Shown piece after piece: positions 6,262 to 13,396 of a stretch of 29,465 nt of DNA. Source of the stretch: Gemmatimonas sp. UBA7669 (GTDB taxonomy: Bacteria; Gemmatimonadota; Gemmatimonadetes; Gemmatimonadales; Gemmatimonadaceae); assembly GCF_002483225.1 (NCBI RefSeq), contig NZ_DLHL01000009.1, forward strand, positions 1-29,465. Direction: 5' to 3'. Each line of letters starts with the position of its first letter. Position 1 is the first letter of the stretch. The notes beneath the pieces were generated by a model. The model searched no databases and was not told the origin of the DNA. It worked only from the letters and a program-made list of their open reading frames with translations. The position numbers and the translations under genes were made by a program.

Positions 6262-8541
6262 CTACCGTGCTGGCTGTTCCCCGACTTCCACCGTGGCCGC
6301 CCCCAGCGCATGCCGCAGGTCACTCAGGCGGATGCTGTGCAGTCCCGCGAGCTGCGGAATCACGACGGCGAAGATCTGCGTGTCCGGTGCATGGTCCACC
6401 GGCTCGGCCTGCACCCAATAGCGGCGCATGACGCGCTGCTCTGCATCCAGCAATTCGAGACGATGGGTCGCCGCCTGCGGCGCGCCAAGAGAACTGTCGT
6501 CCGGCAGCAGGGTGCTGGTGCCGAGGAGGGCCGCTTCGGCGCGCAGCGGCCGTGGTGGGGCCATCTGCACATGTCCCTGCCGGCTGTGCCCCGCCAGCAG
6601 CAGTGCGCTCGTGTGGTAAGCGGACCCGCTGGACGCCGTTGCTCTGGCTGCCATCGTGTTCTGCCGGAACGCCAGCGCGCGCGTGTACGAGTACTCCGAC
6701 ACCCAGGCATTGGCACAGTAGCCCATGATGTCCGGGGTGAGTGGGGCCACGATGCGATTGCTGCGCACATCCCAGCCGGCACTGGCGGTGGCGCCTCCCA
6801 CCGTGGGATAAAAGGCGTCGATGCCCGGCGGATCACCGCAGGGGCTGTGTGTGCGCCCGAAATTGTGTCCCCATTCGTGCGTGGCCACCTGCGCCGCATC
6901 GTCGCGGTCCCATCCCACCGACGTGGGACTGCCCACGAGCCCGAGGCCGAACACGCCGCTGCTGTAGGTCGGTGACACCACGCCGTAGTAATGCACGCCA
7001 GCGGGCGCACCATCCAGCACACGCAGCGCGCGCAGTTCACTCAGCACGGTCGACCATCCGCCGTCGGCGTCGGTGGGCTGCAGCGATGTCACCGCCGAGA
7101 CGTAGGGCGCACGAATATCGAAATCCACGGTGGCCAGCGGCCACATGGCCCGCGCGAGACTCATCATCTCCGCCGCCCGGCTTGCGGACAGTTCAGGCGC
7201 CCGGCCACCCACCACCACGGGCACGAAGCGGACGACAAACGGCGGCACGTTCACGGTCGTGAGCGCGCGCGGTGCCCCGCCTCCAGGCCAGACGTTGTCG
7301 CCGCGCTGCACCTCACCCACACTGCTGTCGGGATCGATGTCCACCACCAGCCGCAGCGAGTTGCGCACGAGGTCCGGTGCAAGGCGCGTGGTGTAGGCCT
7401 GACCATCCAGCCCCTCGCGTGTGACCAGTGGCAGCGAGCCCACCGGTGCCGTCATGGGCAAGGTGCCGATCTGTGTGCTGCCTTCGTACAGTCGGACCAC
7501 CGCACGCGGCGGCGGAAGTCCTTCGCGATCGGCCACGACAAAGGCGCGCAGCAGGGCGTCCCTGCCGGCAACCAGCGGGATGCCGTTGTCGCCGCGCTGC
7601 ACGGCCTGCGTGATGATCACGTTCTCGAGCGTGAGGTTGATGGGGCCGGCGTTTGCGGTGTAGGGCACGACGACCGTGTCGACGGCGGCGTCGGTCAGCG
7701 CACGGGTGACCGAGCGCAGCACCGGCACGTACAGTCGCGGTGGCGTGCTGCCACTGCGCAGTGCGGGCAGTGGGGTGATGACGTGACTGCCAACGGGCAG
7801 GTCGAGCACGGTACCACTGGCCACGAGGGTGTCCGTGAGAAGCGGGCCCTGTATGCGCGCGGTCGCGCGCGCATCGGCGGGCGTGCCGCTGGCCACGAAC
7901 ACCAGGCGCCCCGATACGCGGCGATAGTCCACTTGCACTGCGACAGGTGTGAGTGAGGCGGGAACCGGCACCGTCTGCGCGGCCGGTCCGCGCCAACCGG
8001 TTCCGCCCGTTTGAATGGAGTCGGCGATCACCGTGTATTCGCCGGGAGGCAACTCGGCGAAGGTCACCGAACCGGTGGCGCTGCGTTGCAGGCCATTGGG
8101 GCCCGTCAGTCGGACGGAGGCTGCGGCACCACTGGGCAGTCCACTGATGGTGAGACGCACGGCCCCGCTGGCCACCGCATAACTGATTGCCGCAAAGATC
8201 GTGTCGCCGGCCACCAACTGGGCTTCGACGTTTGGGGTCGCGGCACTCCAGAGCGCGCCCTGCGCGCGCACCTCACCGGCGCGCACGACATAGCGTCCCG
8301 GCAGGAGATCACCCAGCACCGTGGTGCTGTCCACCGTGCGGGCGTAGCCGGACGGCCCGGTCACCTGCACACCGGCCGCGGCGCCGCGTGGAAGACCCGC
8401 CACCACGAGCGTGAGTTGCGCGCGCTCGGTCACCGGTGCCGGCACGGCGTCACGGCACGACGCCAGCGTCCACGCCCCCACAAGCCACAACGCTCCGATC
8501 GTGAGCGACGTGGCCACGGATCGGAGCGTTGGACGAATCAT
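6262..8541 (-). CDS. Secreted metzincin-type zinc metalloprotease lipoprotein, shorter paralogue (three repeats)
   Basis: This 759-residue protein starts with a hydrophobic signal ending in WTLASC-RD, a lipobox with Cys at about 29. Three beta-domain repeats follow (about 40-300; GLPxGAAAxVxxTGPxG, then LxPGxYxVxAxxV). The next region, from NVIITQAVQRGDNGIPLVAG onward, is closely similar to the matching part of the larger neighbour. The zinc site is HEWGHNFGRTH (His555, Glu556, His559, His565), a full HExxHxxGxxH match, and the candidate Met-turn is in DIMGYC (Met606). Both paralogues share THRLxLxD and FAVVxP blocks in the C-terminal domain. It lies 62 bases downstream of aceF and 74 bases upstream of the larger paralogue, all on one strand, so all may share transcripts. 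The pair arose by duplication, with different numbers of stalk repeats. Substrate unknown. Confidence 0.8.
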   Translation of the reverse strand: MIRPTLRSVATSLTIGALWLVGAWTLASCRDAVPAPVTERAQLTLVVAGLPRGAAAGVQVTGPSGYARTVDSTTVLGDLLPGRYVVRAGEVRAQGALWSAATPNVEAQLVAGDTIFAAISYAVASGAVRLTISGLPSGAAASVRLTGPNGLQRSATGSVTFAELPPGEYTVIADSIQTGGTGWRGPAAQTVPVPASLTPVAVQVDYRRVSGRLVFVASGTPADARATARIQGPLLTDTLVASGTVLDLPVGSHVITPLPALRSGSTPPRLYVPVLRSVTRALTDAAVDTVVVPYTANAGPINLTLENVIITQAVQRGDNGIPLVAGRDALLRAFVVADREGLPPPRAVVRLYEGSTQIGTLPMTAPVGSLPLVTREGLDGQAYTTRLAPDLVRNSLRLVVDIDPDSSVGEVQRGDNVWPGGGAPRALTTVNVPPFVVRFVPVVVGGRAPELSASRAAEMMSLARAMWPLATVDFDIRAPYVSAVTSLQPTDADGGWSTVLSELRALRVLDGAPAGVHYYGVVSPTYSSGVFGLGLVGSPTSVGWDRDDAAQVATHEWGHNFGRTHSPCGDPPGIDAFYPTVGGATASAGWDVRSNRIVAPLTPDIMGYCANAWVSEYSYTRALAFRQNTMAARATASSGSAYHTSALLLAGHSRQGHVQMAPPRPLRAEAALLGTSTLLPDDSSLGAPQAATHRLELLDAEQRVMRRYWVQAEPVDHAPDTQIFAVVIPQLAGLHSIRLSDLRHALGAATVEVGEQPAR

Positions 8542-8603
8542 GCAGGGTGCCTTGGGTGACGGGCCGTGAGGCTGGTGGCCACCCGGAGGGCGCTACACCG
8601 GCA

Positions 8604-9932
8604 TCAGAACAACATCATGAGCGGGCTTTCGAGCAACTGCTCGAGTGTCTGAAGGAACCGCGCGCCGACGGCACCGTCAATGATGCGATGGTCACAACTC
8701 ATGGTGACACGCATGCGCTGCCGTGGGACGAACTGCCCGTTCTCCCACACCGGCTTGGTTTCCGTGGCTCCCACGGCGAGAATGGCGGCCTCGGGCGGAT
8801 TGATGATGGCCGTGAACTGGTCGATGCCGAACATGCCCAGATTGGACACGCTGAACGTGCCGCCACTGAACTCGGCCGGCTGCAGCTTGCGCTCGCGCGC
8901 ACGCTTGGCGAGCTCGCGGGCTTCCTTGCCGATGGCGCCAAGGCCCTTGAGGTGCGCGTCACGGATGACGGGCACGATGAGTCCGTCGTCCGTGGCCACG
9001 GCCATGCCGATGTGCGCGGCACTGAAGTAGCGAATGTGATCGCCCATCCAGTGTGCGTTGACTTCAGGATGACGCGTGAGCGCGATGGCCACCGCCTTGA
9101 TGATGATGTCGTTGACCGAGACCTTGAACTGGTCGCCGGCCGCGCTCATCTGCTCACGCAGCTTGCCCACGTTCGTCATGTCGATCTCCGACGTGAGGAA
9201 GAACGTGGGGATGGGGCCGATGGACTCGCCCAGGCGACGCGCGATCGTCTTGCGCATCTGGGTGAGCGCCACGTCCTTGTACTCGCCGTCGATCTGGATG
9301 GACGGGGCCGTGGACGTGGGCTTGGTGCTGCTGCTCGGCGCACCTGATGTTGCGGCCGGTTGGTTCAACAGCTCACGCGGAGGCGCAGAGCTTGAAGAGG
9401 TCGCAGAGGAGGCCGCCTCGATGTCCCGCTTGATGATGCGGCCACCAGGACCACTGCCTTGAATGCTGGAAAGGTTGAGTCCCTTCTCTGCCGCCAATCG
9501 CCGGGCCAACGGTGAGGAACGCGTGGCGCCAGCGGCTGCAACCTCTGCGTTCTCCTGTTCCTCTGCGCCTCTGCGTGAGCTGTTGTCAGCACTGGCCGCC
9601 ACAGCGGGCTCGGCCGAAGCCGCCCCCGAAGCCGCCGGAGCCTGAGCCGCCGGAGCCGCCGCCGAGCCACCCACGATACCCGAGATATCCTCGTCGGCTG
9701 CGGCAATCACACCGATGGTCTGACCGATGGGACTGGTCTCGCCCTCGGCAATGAGCTGCGCGCGCAGCACGCCGTCACCGCGCGCGACGAGCTCCATGAT
9801 GGCCTTGTCCGTCTCCACCTCGGCAATGGTGTCGCCGCTCTTCACGGTGTCGCCAACGGCCTTCACCCACTTCGCCAGGCGCCCTTCCTCCATGGTTGGA
9901 GAGAGCGCTTCCATCATCACTTTGGTTGCCAT
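8604..9932 (-). CDS. aceF: Dihydrolipoyl acetyltransferase, E2 of pyruvate dehydrogenase
   Basis: E2 is the core of the complex: its swinging lipoyl arm takes the acetyl group from E1 and passes it to CoA. The protein from ATG 9932 (442 residues) starts directly in a lipoyl domain, MATKVMMEALSPTMEEGRLA, with the lipoylated Lys43 in ETDKAIMEL. A peripheral subunit (E1/E3)-binding domain spans about 136-173 (SSPLARRLAAEKGLNL, GSGPGGRI). The catalytic domain spans about 210-442, with the active-site HRIIDG (His415, Asp419). One lipoyl domain is present. An open frame extends upstream over the end of pdhB but does not look like E2. The gene lies 10 bases after pdhB, so translation is probably coupled. 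Both flexible linkers contain copies of the same CGCAGAGG-type repeat in opposite orientation. The 2-oxoacid specificity follows from the neighbours. Confidence 0.95.
   Translation of the reverse strand: MATKVMMEALSPTMEEGRLAKWVKAVGDTVKSGDTIAEVETDKAIMELVARGDGVLRAQLIAEGETSPIGQTIGVIAAADEDISGIVGGSAAAPAAQAPAASGAASAEPAVAASADNSSRRGAEEQENAEVAAAGATRSSPLARRLAAEKGLNLSSIQGSGPGGRIIKRDIEAASSATSSSSAPPRELLNQPAATSGAPSSSTKPTSTAPSIQIDGEYKDVALTQMRKTIARRLGESIGPIPTFFLTSEIDMTNVGKLREQMSAAGDQFKVSVNDIIIKAVAIALTRHPEVNAHWMGDHIRYFSAAHIGMAVATDDGLIVPVIRDAHLKGLGAIGKEARELAKRARERKLQPAEFSGGTFSVSNLGMFGIDQFTAIINPPEAAILAVGATETKPVWENGQFVPRQRMRVTMSCDHRIIDGAVGARFLQTLEQLLESPLMMLF
9366..9409. repeat. CGCAGAGG-type repeat inside the second aceF linker (copy B)
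   Basis: The plus strand begins CAACAGCTCACGCGGAGG and ends CGCAGAGG, 44 bases in all. It encodes residues about 175-189, right after the subunit-binding domain. Its first 25 bases match the reverse complement of 9561-9585 at 24 of 25 positions, and the last eight bases also match. Confidence 0.8.
9542..9585. repeat. CGCAGAGG-type repeat inside the first aceF linker (copy A)
   Basis: This is the inverted partner of the repeat at 9366-9409. Read on the minus strand it starts CAACAGCTCACGCAGAGG and ends ACGCAGAGG. It encodes about residues 116-131 (NSSRRGAEEQENAEV), a charged patch in an otherwise Ala/Pro/Ser-rich linker, just before the subunit-binding domain. Confidence 0.8.
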
Positions 9933-9942
9933 GGTCGGTGGG

Positions 9943-10923
9943 TCAGTCGAGGTAGAGGACCTGACGGATCGCCGCGATGGTCTTCGGCAGATCAGGCTTG
10001 GCGGCCTTTTCGAGGCTCTTGGTGTACGGCATGGGCGCTTCGGCCTGGTGTACCCGCAACACGGGCGCATCGAGATAGTCGAAGCAGTGGCGCTGCACGT
10101 AGTCCACGACCTGGGCACCAACGCCACACACTTCCCAGCCTTCTTCCACCACCACGCAACGCGACGTCTTCTTCACCGAGGTCGTGATGGCCTCGATGTC
10201 CATGGGACGGATGGTCCGCAAGTCGACCACGTCACAGGTGATGCCTTCCTTGGCCATCTGATCGGCGGCCTGCATGGCGACAAGCACCATCTTGCCATGC
10301 GTGATGAGCGACACGTGCTCGCCTTCACGCTTGAGGTCGGCCTTGCCGAGCGGAATGATGTACTCGCCCTCGGGCACCTCGCCCTTGGTGTTGTACAGCA
10401 TTTCGCCTTCGAGGAAGCAGACCGGGTTGTCGTCGCGGATGGCGGCCTTGAGCAAGCCCTTGGCGTCATAGGGCGTGCCCGGCGCCACCACCTTGAGTCC
10501 GGGAATGTGGGCCAGCCACGACTCGAAGGCCTGCGAGTGCTGCGCGGCAAGCTGCAGGGCCGCGCCGTTGGGGCCGCGGAACACCATGGGCATGGGGAAC
10601 TGCCCGCCTGACATGTACAGCATCTTCGCGGCCACGTTCACCACCTGATCGATGGCCAGCAGCGCAAAGTTCCAGGTCATGAACTCGATGATGGGGCGCA
10701 GGCCGGTCATGGCCGCCCCCACGCCCACGCCGGCAAACCCGAGTTCGGTGATGGGTGTGTCGACCACGCGCATCTCGCCGAACTCCTGCAGCAGGCCCTT
10801 GGACACCTTGTAGGCGCCCTGATACACGGCCACTTCCTCACCCATGAGGAAGACGCGGTCGTCGCGGTGCATCTCTTCGCGGAGCGCCTGGTTGAGGGCG
10901 TCGCGGTACGTAATCACTGGCAT
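9943..10923 (-). CDS. pdhB: Pyruvate dehydrogenase E1 component, beta subunit
   Basis: With the alpha subunit this forms the thiamine-diphosphate E1 enzyme, which decarboxylates pyruvate and acetylates the E2 lipoyl arm. The 326 residues fit the family (about 325). N-terminal MPVITYRDALNQALREEM and FLMGEEVAVYQGAYKVSKGL (about 25-44) are hallmark E1-beta segments and include the glutamate that activates the thiamine ring. DTPITELGFAGVGVGAAM and the C-terminal transketolase domain (about 200-320; VDLRTIRPMDIEAI, VVEEGWEVCGVGAQV) are also standard. The ATG at 10923 lies 13 bases after pdhA. It could in principle act on branched-chain 2-oxoacids or acetoin, but the lipA-pdhA-pdhB-aceF arrangement favours pyruvate. 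Confidence 0.94.
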   Translation of the reverse strand: MPVITYRDALNQALREEMHRDDRVFLMGEEVAVYQGAYKVSKGLLQEFGEMRVVDTPITELGFAGVGVGAAMTGLRPIIEFMTWNFALLAIDQVVNVAAKMLYMSGGQFPMPMVFRGPNGAALQLAAQHSQAFESWLAHIPGLKVVAPGTPYDAKGLLKAAIRDDNPVCFLEGEMLYNTKGEVPEGEYIIPLGKADLKREGEHVSLITHGKMVLVAMQAADQMAKEGITCDVVDLRTIRPMDIEAITTSVKKTSRCVVVEEGWEVCGVGAQVVDYVQRHCFDYLDAPVLRVHQAEAPMPYTKSLEKAAKPDLPKTIAAIRQVLYLD

Positions 10924-10936
10924 GTCTCGTGCGCCC

Positions 10937-11956
10937 TCAGCTCGTGGTTTCGACGAGGATGTCTTCCATGAGCGCCTCGAGCGGCAACTCCGGACTCGCT
11001 TCCGCGAAGTCGATGCTGTCCTGCACGATCCTCTTGATCTCTTCGTCCATGGCCGTGACTTCGGCCGGCGTGATTTCCCCCGCTTCCTCCATGCGCTGGC
11101 GATGCAGCGTGATGGGGTCGCGCTTGAGGTACTGCTCGAGCTCTTCCTTGGTGCGGTAGGTGCCGCTCACCGCGTCGGACATGGAGTGACCCATGAAGCG
11201 GTAGGTGCGGATCTCGAGCAGTGTGGGCATGCTTTCCTTGCGCGCCCGCTCGATGGCTTCCGCCGTCGCCTTGCGCACGGCGAGCACGTCCTGGCCGTCC
11301 ACCACGTCGCGCGGCATGTCGTACGAGGCGCCGCGCTTGTAGATGTCGTGGATGGACGACGCGCGCTCGAGTGCCGTGCCCATGCCGTAGCGGTTGTTCT
11401 CGATGATGAAGATGCAGGGCAGCTTCCAGAGCGCCGCCATGTTGAGCGCTTCGTGGAAGGCACCCGTGTTCACCACCGACTCACCCATGAAGCAGGCAAT
11501 GACCTGATCGCCGCCGCGATACCGGATGGCAAAGCCCACGCCCGCGGCGATGGGCACATGTCCACCGACGATGCCGTGGCCGCCAAGGAAGCCCAGCTGC
11601 TTGTCGAACATGTGCATCGAACCACCCTTGCCCTTGGCACAACCGTCCTGGCGGCCAAAGAGTTCGGCCATGACGGCACGCGGCGTCATGCCACGCGCGA
11701 GCGCCTGTCCGTGATCGCGATAGGTGGTGATGATGTAGTCGTCGGGCCGGAGCAGCGAGATGATGCCCGTGGAGACGGCTTCCTGCCCGATATACAGATG
11801 GCAGAATCCGCCGATGCGGCCGATGGCGTACATCTCGGCACAGCGCTCTTCAAACCGGCGCTGCAGGAGCATGGAGTACAGCAGCTCGCGGTGCAGGGCC
11901 GCGCTGTCCTGCGGTTTGGACGCCGCAGGCGATTCGGATTTCTTCTTTTGGGGCAT
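10937..11956 (-). CDS. pdhA: Pyruvate dehydrogenase E1 component, alpha subunit
   Basis: This is the thiamine-diphosphate-binding subunit of E1. The 339-residue protein has the expected order of blocks: GGFCHLYIGQEAV (about 49-61), TTYRDHGQALARG (77-89), GKGGSMHMFD (109-118), the thiamine motif region (158-188), then the phosphorylation-loop-like YRFMGHSMSDAVSGTYRT. The thiamine/Mg motif normally reads GDG, then about 27 residues, then NN. Here it is GES at 158-160 with ENN ending at 188, so the metal-binding Asp is Glu and the following Gly is Ser; Asn163 is kept. Other members of the family use GEG, so activity is likely retained. An extra Lys-rich start (MPQKKKSES) precedes the domain. The gene lies 38 bases downstream of lipA and 13 bases before pdhB. 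Confidence 0.94.
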   Translation of the reverse strand: MPQKKKSESPAASKPQDSAALHRELLYSMLLQRRFEERCAEMYAIGRIGGFCHLYIGQEAVSTGIISLLRPDDYIITTYRDHGQALARGMTPRAVMAELFGRQDGCAKGKGGSMHMFDKQLGFLGGHGIVGGHVPIAAGVGFAIRYRGGDQVIACFMGESVVNTGAFHEALNMAALWKLPCIFIIENNRYGMGTALERASSIHDIYKRGASYDMPRDVVDGQDVLAVRKATAEAIERARKESMPTLLEIRTYRFMGHSMSDAVSGTYRTKEELEQYLKRDPITLHRQRMEEAGEITPAEVTAMDEEIKRIVQDSIDFAEASPELPLEALMEDILVETTS

Positions 11957-11994
11957 CGAACGCCAGAGGGGAGTGTCGGGTCGGATGGAAACGG

Positions 11995-12906
11995 TCAGGC
12001 CAGCGAGGCGGCCTGCACCTGTTCCCAGGCGTGGTAGCTGGAGCGAACGAGCGGGCCGCTTTCGACATGCCGGAAGCCCATCTGCATGCCGACTTCATAG
12101 AGCATGCGGAATTCTTCCGGCGTGACGTAGCGATCGAGTTCGATGTGGGCGTCGGAGGGCCTCAGGTACTGGCCCAACGTGAGGATGTCGACGTCCACAC
12201 TACGGAGGTCCTTCATGACCTCGATGACTTCTTCGTTCGTTTCGCCGAGACCGAGAATGATGCCGGTCTTGGTGGGGATGTCGGGCGCGATGCGCTTGGC
12301 GGTGCGGAATATCTCCAGCACCCGCTCATAGCGACCACCCGGGCGTGCGCGCTTGAAGAGCCGCGGCACCGTCTCGGTGTTGTGGTTGTAGATCTCCGGT
12401 CGCGCCTCGAGCACCGCGCGGATGGAGTCCACGTTGCCCTGGAAGTCCGGGACCAGCACTTCCACCGAGCAGCCCGGCAGGCGCTGATGGATCTGCCGGA
12501 TGGTTTCGGCAAAGATGTAGGCGCCAAAATCGGGCAGGTCGTCGCGGTCCACGGACGTGATGACCGCGTGGCGGAGGTTCATCTGCGCGATGGCCTCGGC
12601 GACCCGGTTGGGCTCCTCGATGTCGTACTCGGGCGGGCGACCGTGGGATACGGCGCAATACGCGCAATTGCGCGTGCAGACGCTGCCCAGGATCATGAAG
12701 GTCGCCGTGCCGTGCTGCCAGCACTCCCCGATGTTGGGGCAGTGCGCCTCCTCGCACACGGAGTGGAGCTTGAGCTCCCGCATCATGTGCTTGAGACGGA
12801 TGTAATTCTCACCACCCGGGGCTTTGACCTTGAGCCACTGCGGCTTGCGCTCGGGGAGCGCTTCGCGGCGGTGACGCCCCATGATCTGTACCAGCTGCTC
12901 AGCCAT
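11995..12906 (-). CDS. lipA: Lipoyl synthase (radical SAM)
   Basis: LipA inserts two sulfur atoms at C6 and C8 of protein-bound octanoyl groups, using radical S-adenosylmethionine chemistry. The 303-residue protein has both iron-sulfur clusters: the auxiliary cluster Cys51-x4-Cys56-x5-Cys62 (CEEAHCPNIGEC) and the radical SAM triad Cys77-x3-Cys81-x2-Cys84 (CTRNCAYC). The C-terminal RSSYHAWEQ carries the serine known to ligate the auxiliary cluster in this family. The start is ATG 12906, giving MAEQLVQIMGRHRREALPER. It is the first gene of a minus-strand run lipA-pdhA-pdhB-aceF with gaps of 38, 13 and 10 bases. This couples production of the cofactor-making enzyme to its main target. The promoter should lie in 12907-13090. 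Confidence 0.96.
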   Translation of the reverse strand: MAEQLVQIMGRHRREALPERKPQWLKVKAPGGENYIRLKHMMRELKLHSVCEEAHCPNIGECWQHGTATFMILGSVCTRNCAYCAVSHGRPPEYDIEEPNRVAEAIAQMNLRHAVITSVDRDDLPDFGAYIFAETIRQIHQRLPGCSVEVLVPDFQGNVDSIRAVLEARPEIYNHNTETVPRLFKRARPGGRYERVLEIFRTAKRIAPDIPTKTGIILGLGETNEEVIEVMKDLRSVDVDILTLGQYLRPSDAHIELDRYVTPEEFRMLYEVGMQMGFRHVESGPLVRSSYHAWEQVQAASLA

Positions 12907-13090
12907 ACCTTTTCGGTAGAGGCCCGGGTTTGGTGGTCCGAGCCGTGAGATGGTGAAGCTAGTTCGAAGGACACAAACCGGAAATGTAACCCTAACCCCC
13001 TAACCAGAAATAGGCGGTAGTTCGTCTCAGCGAAACCTGGCGCCGCCCGTAATCGTAGGGACAGCAACACCCTATCGCGCTGAGGCGCAC
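12907..13090. promoter_or_regulatory. Divergent intergenic region between lipA operon and a small membrane protein gene
   Basis: These 184 bases separate two divergently transcribed units, so they must hold promoters in both directions. A TTAGGGGGTTAGGGTTACATT stretch on the minus strand (about 12985-13005) is relatively AT-rich and lies 80-100 bases before lipA, but I cannot assign firm -35 and -10 boxes. The small gene has GAGG about seven bases before its ATG. No operator palindrome or riboswitch was recognised. Confidence 0.4.
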
Positions 13091-13306
13091 ATGCTTCGCA
13101 CTCTCTTTACTATCGGTCTGTTGGCCCTCGGCGGCCTGGTCGCGCTGCGACTGGTTTTCGGGTTGCTCGGCCCACTGGTTTCCCTGCTCTTCTGGCTCGT
13201 TGGGCTGGCCGTAAAGGTCCTGCTCATTGGCTTGGTGGTCTATTTCATTATCCGGGTGTTCAGCCCGGCGACGGCCGAGCGGATCGAGCGCGCCATTCGC
13301 GACTGA
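13091..13306 (+). CDS. Small hydrophobic membrane protein, function unknown
   Basis: The 71-residue product has two predicted membrane helices: about residues 4-29 (LFTIGLLALGGLVALRLVFG and on) and about 34-57 (LLFWLVGLAVKVLLIGLVVY). A short charged cytoplasm-type tail follows, SPATAERIERAIRD. GAGG lies just before the ATG at a normal distance. A strong hairpin terminator follows the stop codon, which supports a real single-gene transcript. I do not recognise a named family. It diverges from the lipA operon and faces the glycosyltransferase gene end to end; neither tells its job. Confidence 0.7.
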   Translation: MLRTLFTIGLLALGGLVALRLVFGLLGPLVSLLFWLVGLAVKVLLIGLVVYFIIRVFSPATAERIERAIRD

Positions 13307-13329
13307 CCCGTCCGGTCGCGGAAAACGGC

Positions 13330-13370
13330 AACGGCCGACTGCGTTTGTGCAGTCGGCCGTTGGTTTTTTT
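13330..13370 (+). terminator. Strong intrinsic terminator
   Basis: A perfect 13-base stem (AACGGCCGACTGC, 13330-13342, with its complement at 13349-13361) has a six-base loop and is followed by GG and seven T residues. It ends the small membrane protein transcript. Because four A residues precede the stem, it may also stop minus-strand transcription from the glycosyltransferase gene, whose end lies at 13397. Confidence 0.93.
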
Positions 13371-13396
13371 GCCTAGGCCGGTTTGGCGTCCGGCCC

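Noticed and set aside
9933..10127. Upstream extension of aceF
   Set aside because: It overlaps pdhB and is Arg/Ser-rich; the lipoyl domain begins exactly at ATG 9932.
12988..13005. Telomere-like CCCTAACCCCCTAACC stretch
   Set aside because: Only two imperfect units in a bacterial promoter gap; most likely chance in a divergent regulatory region.
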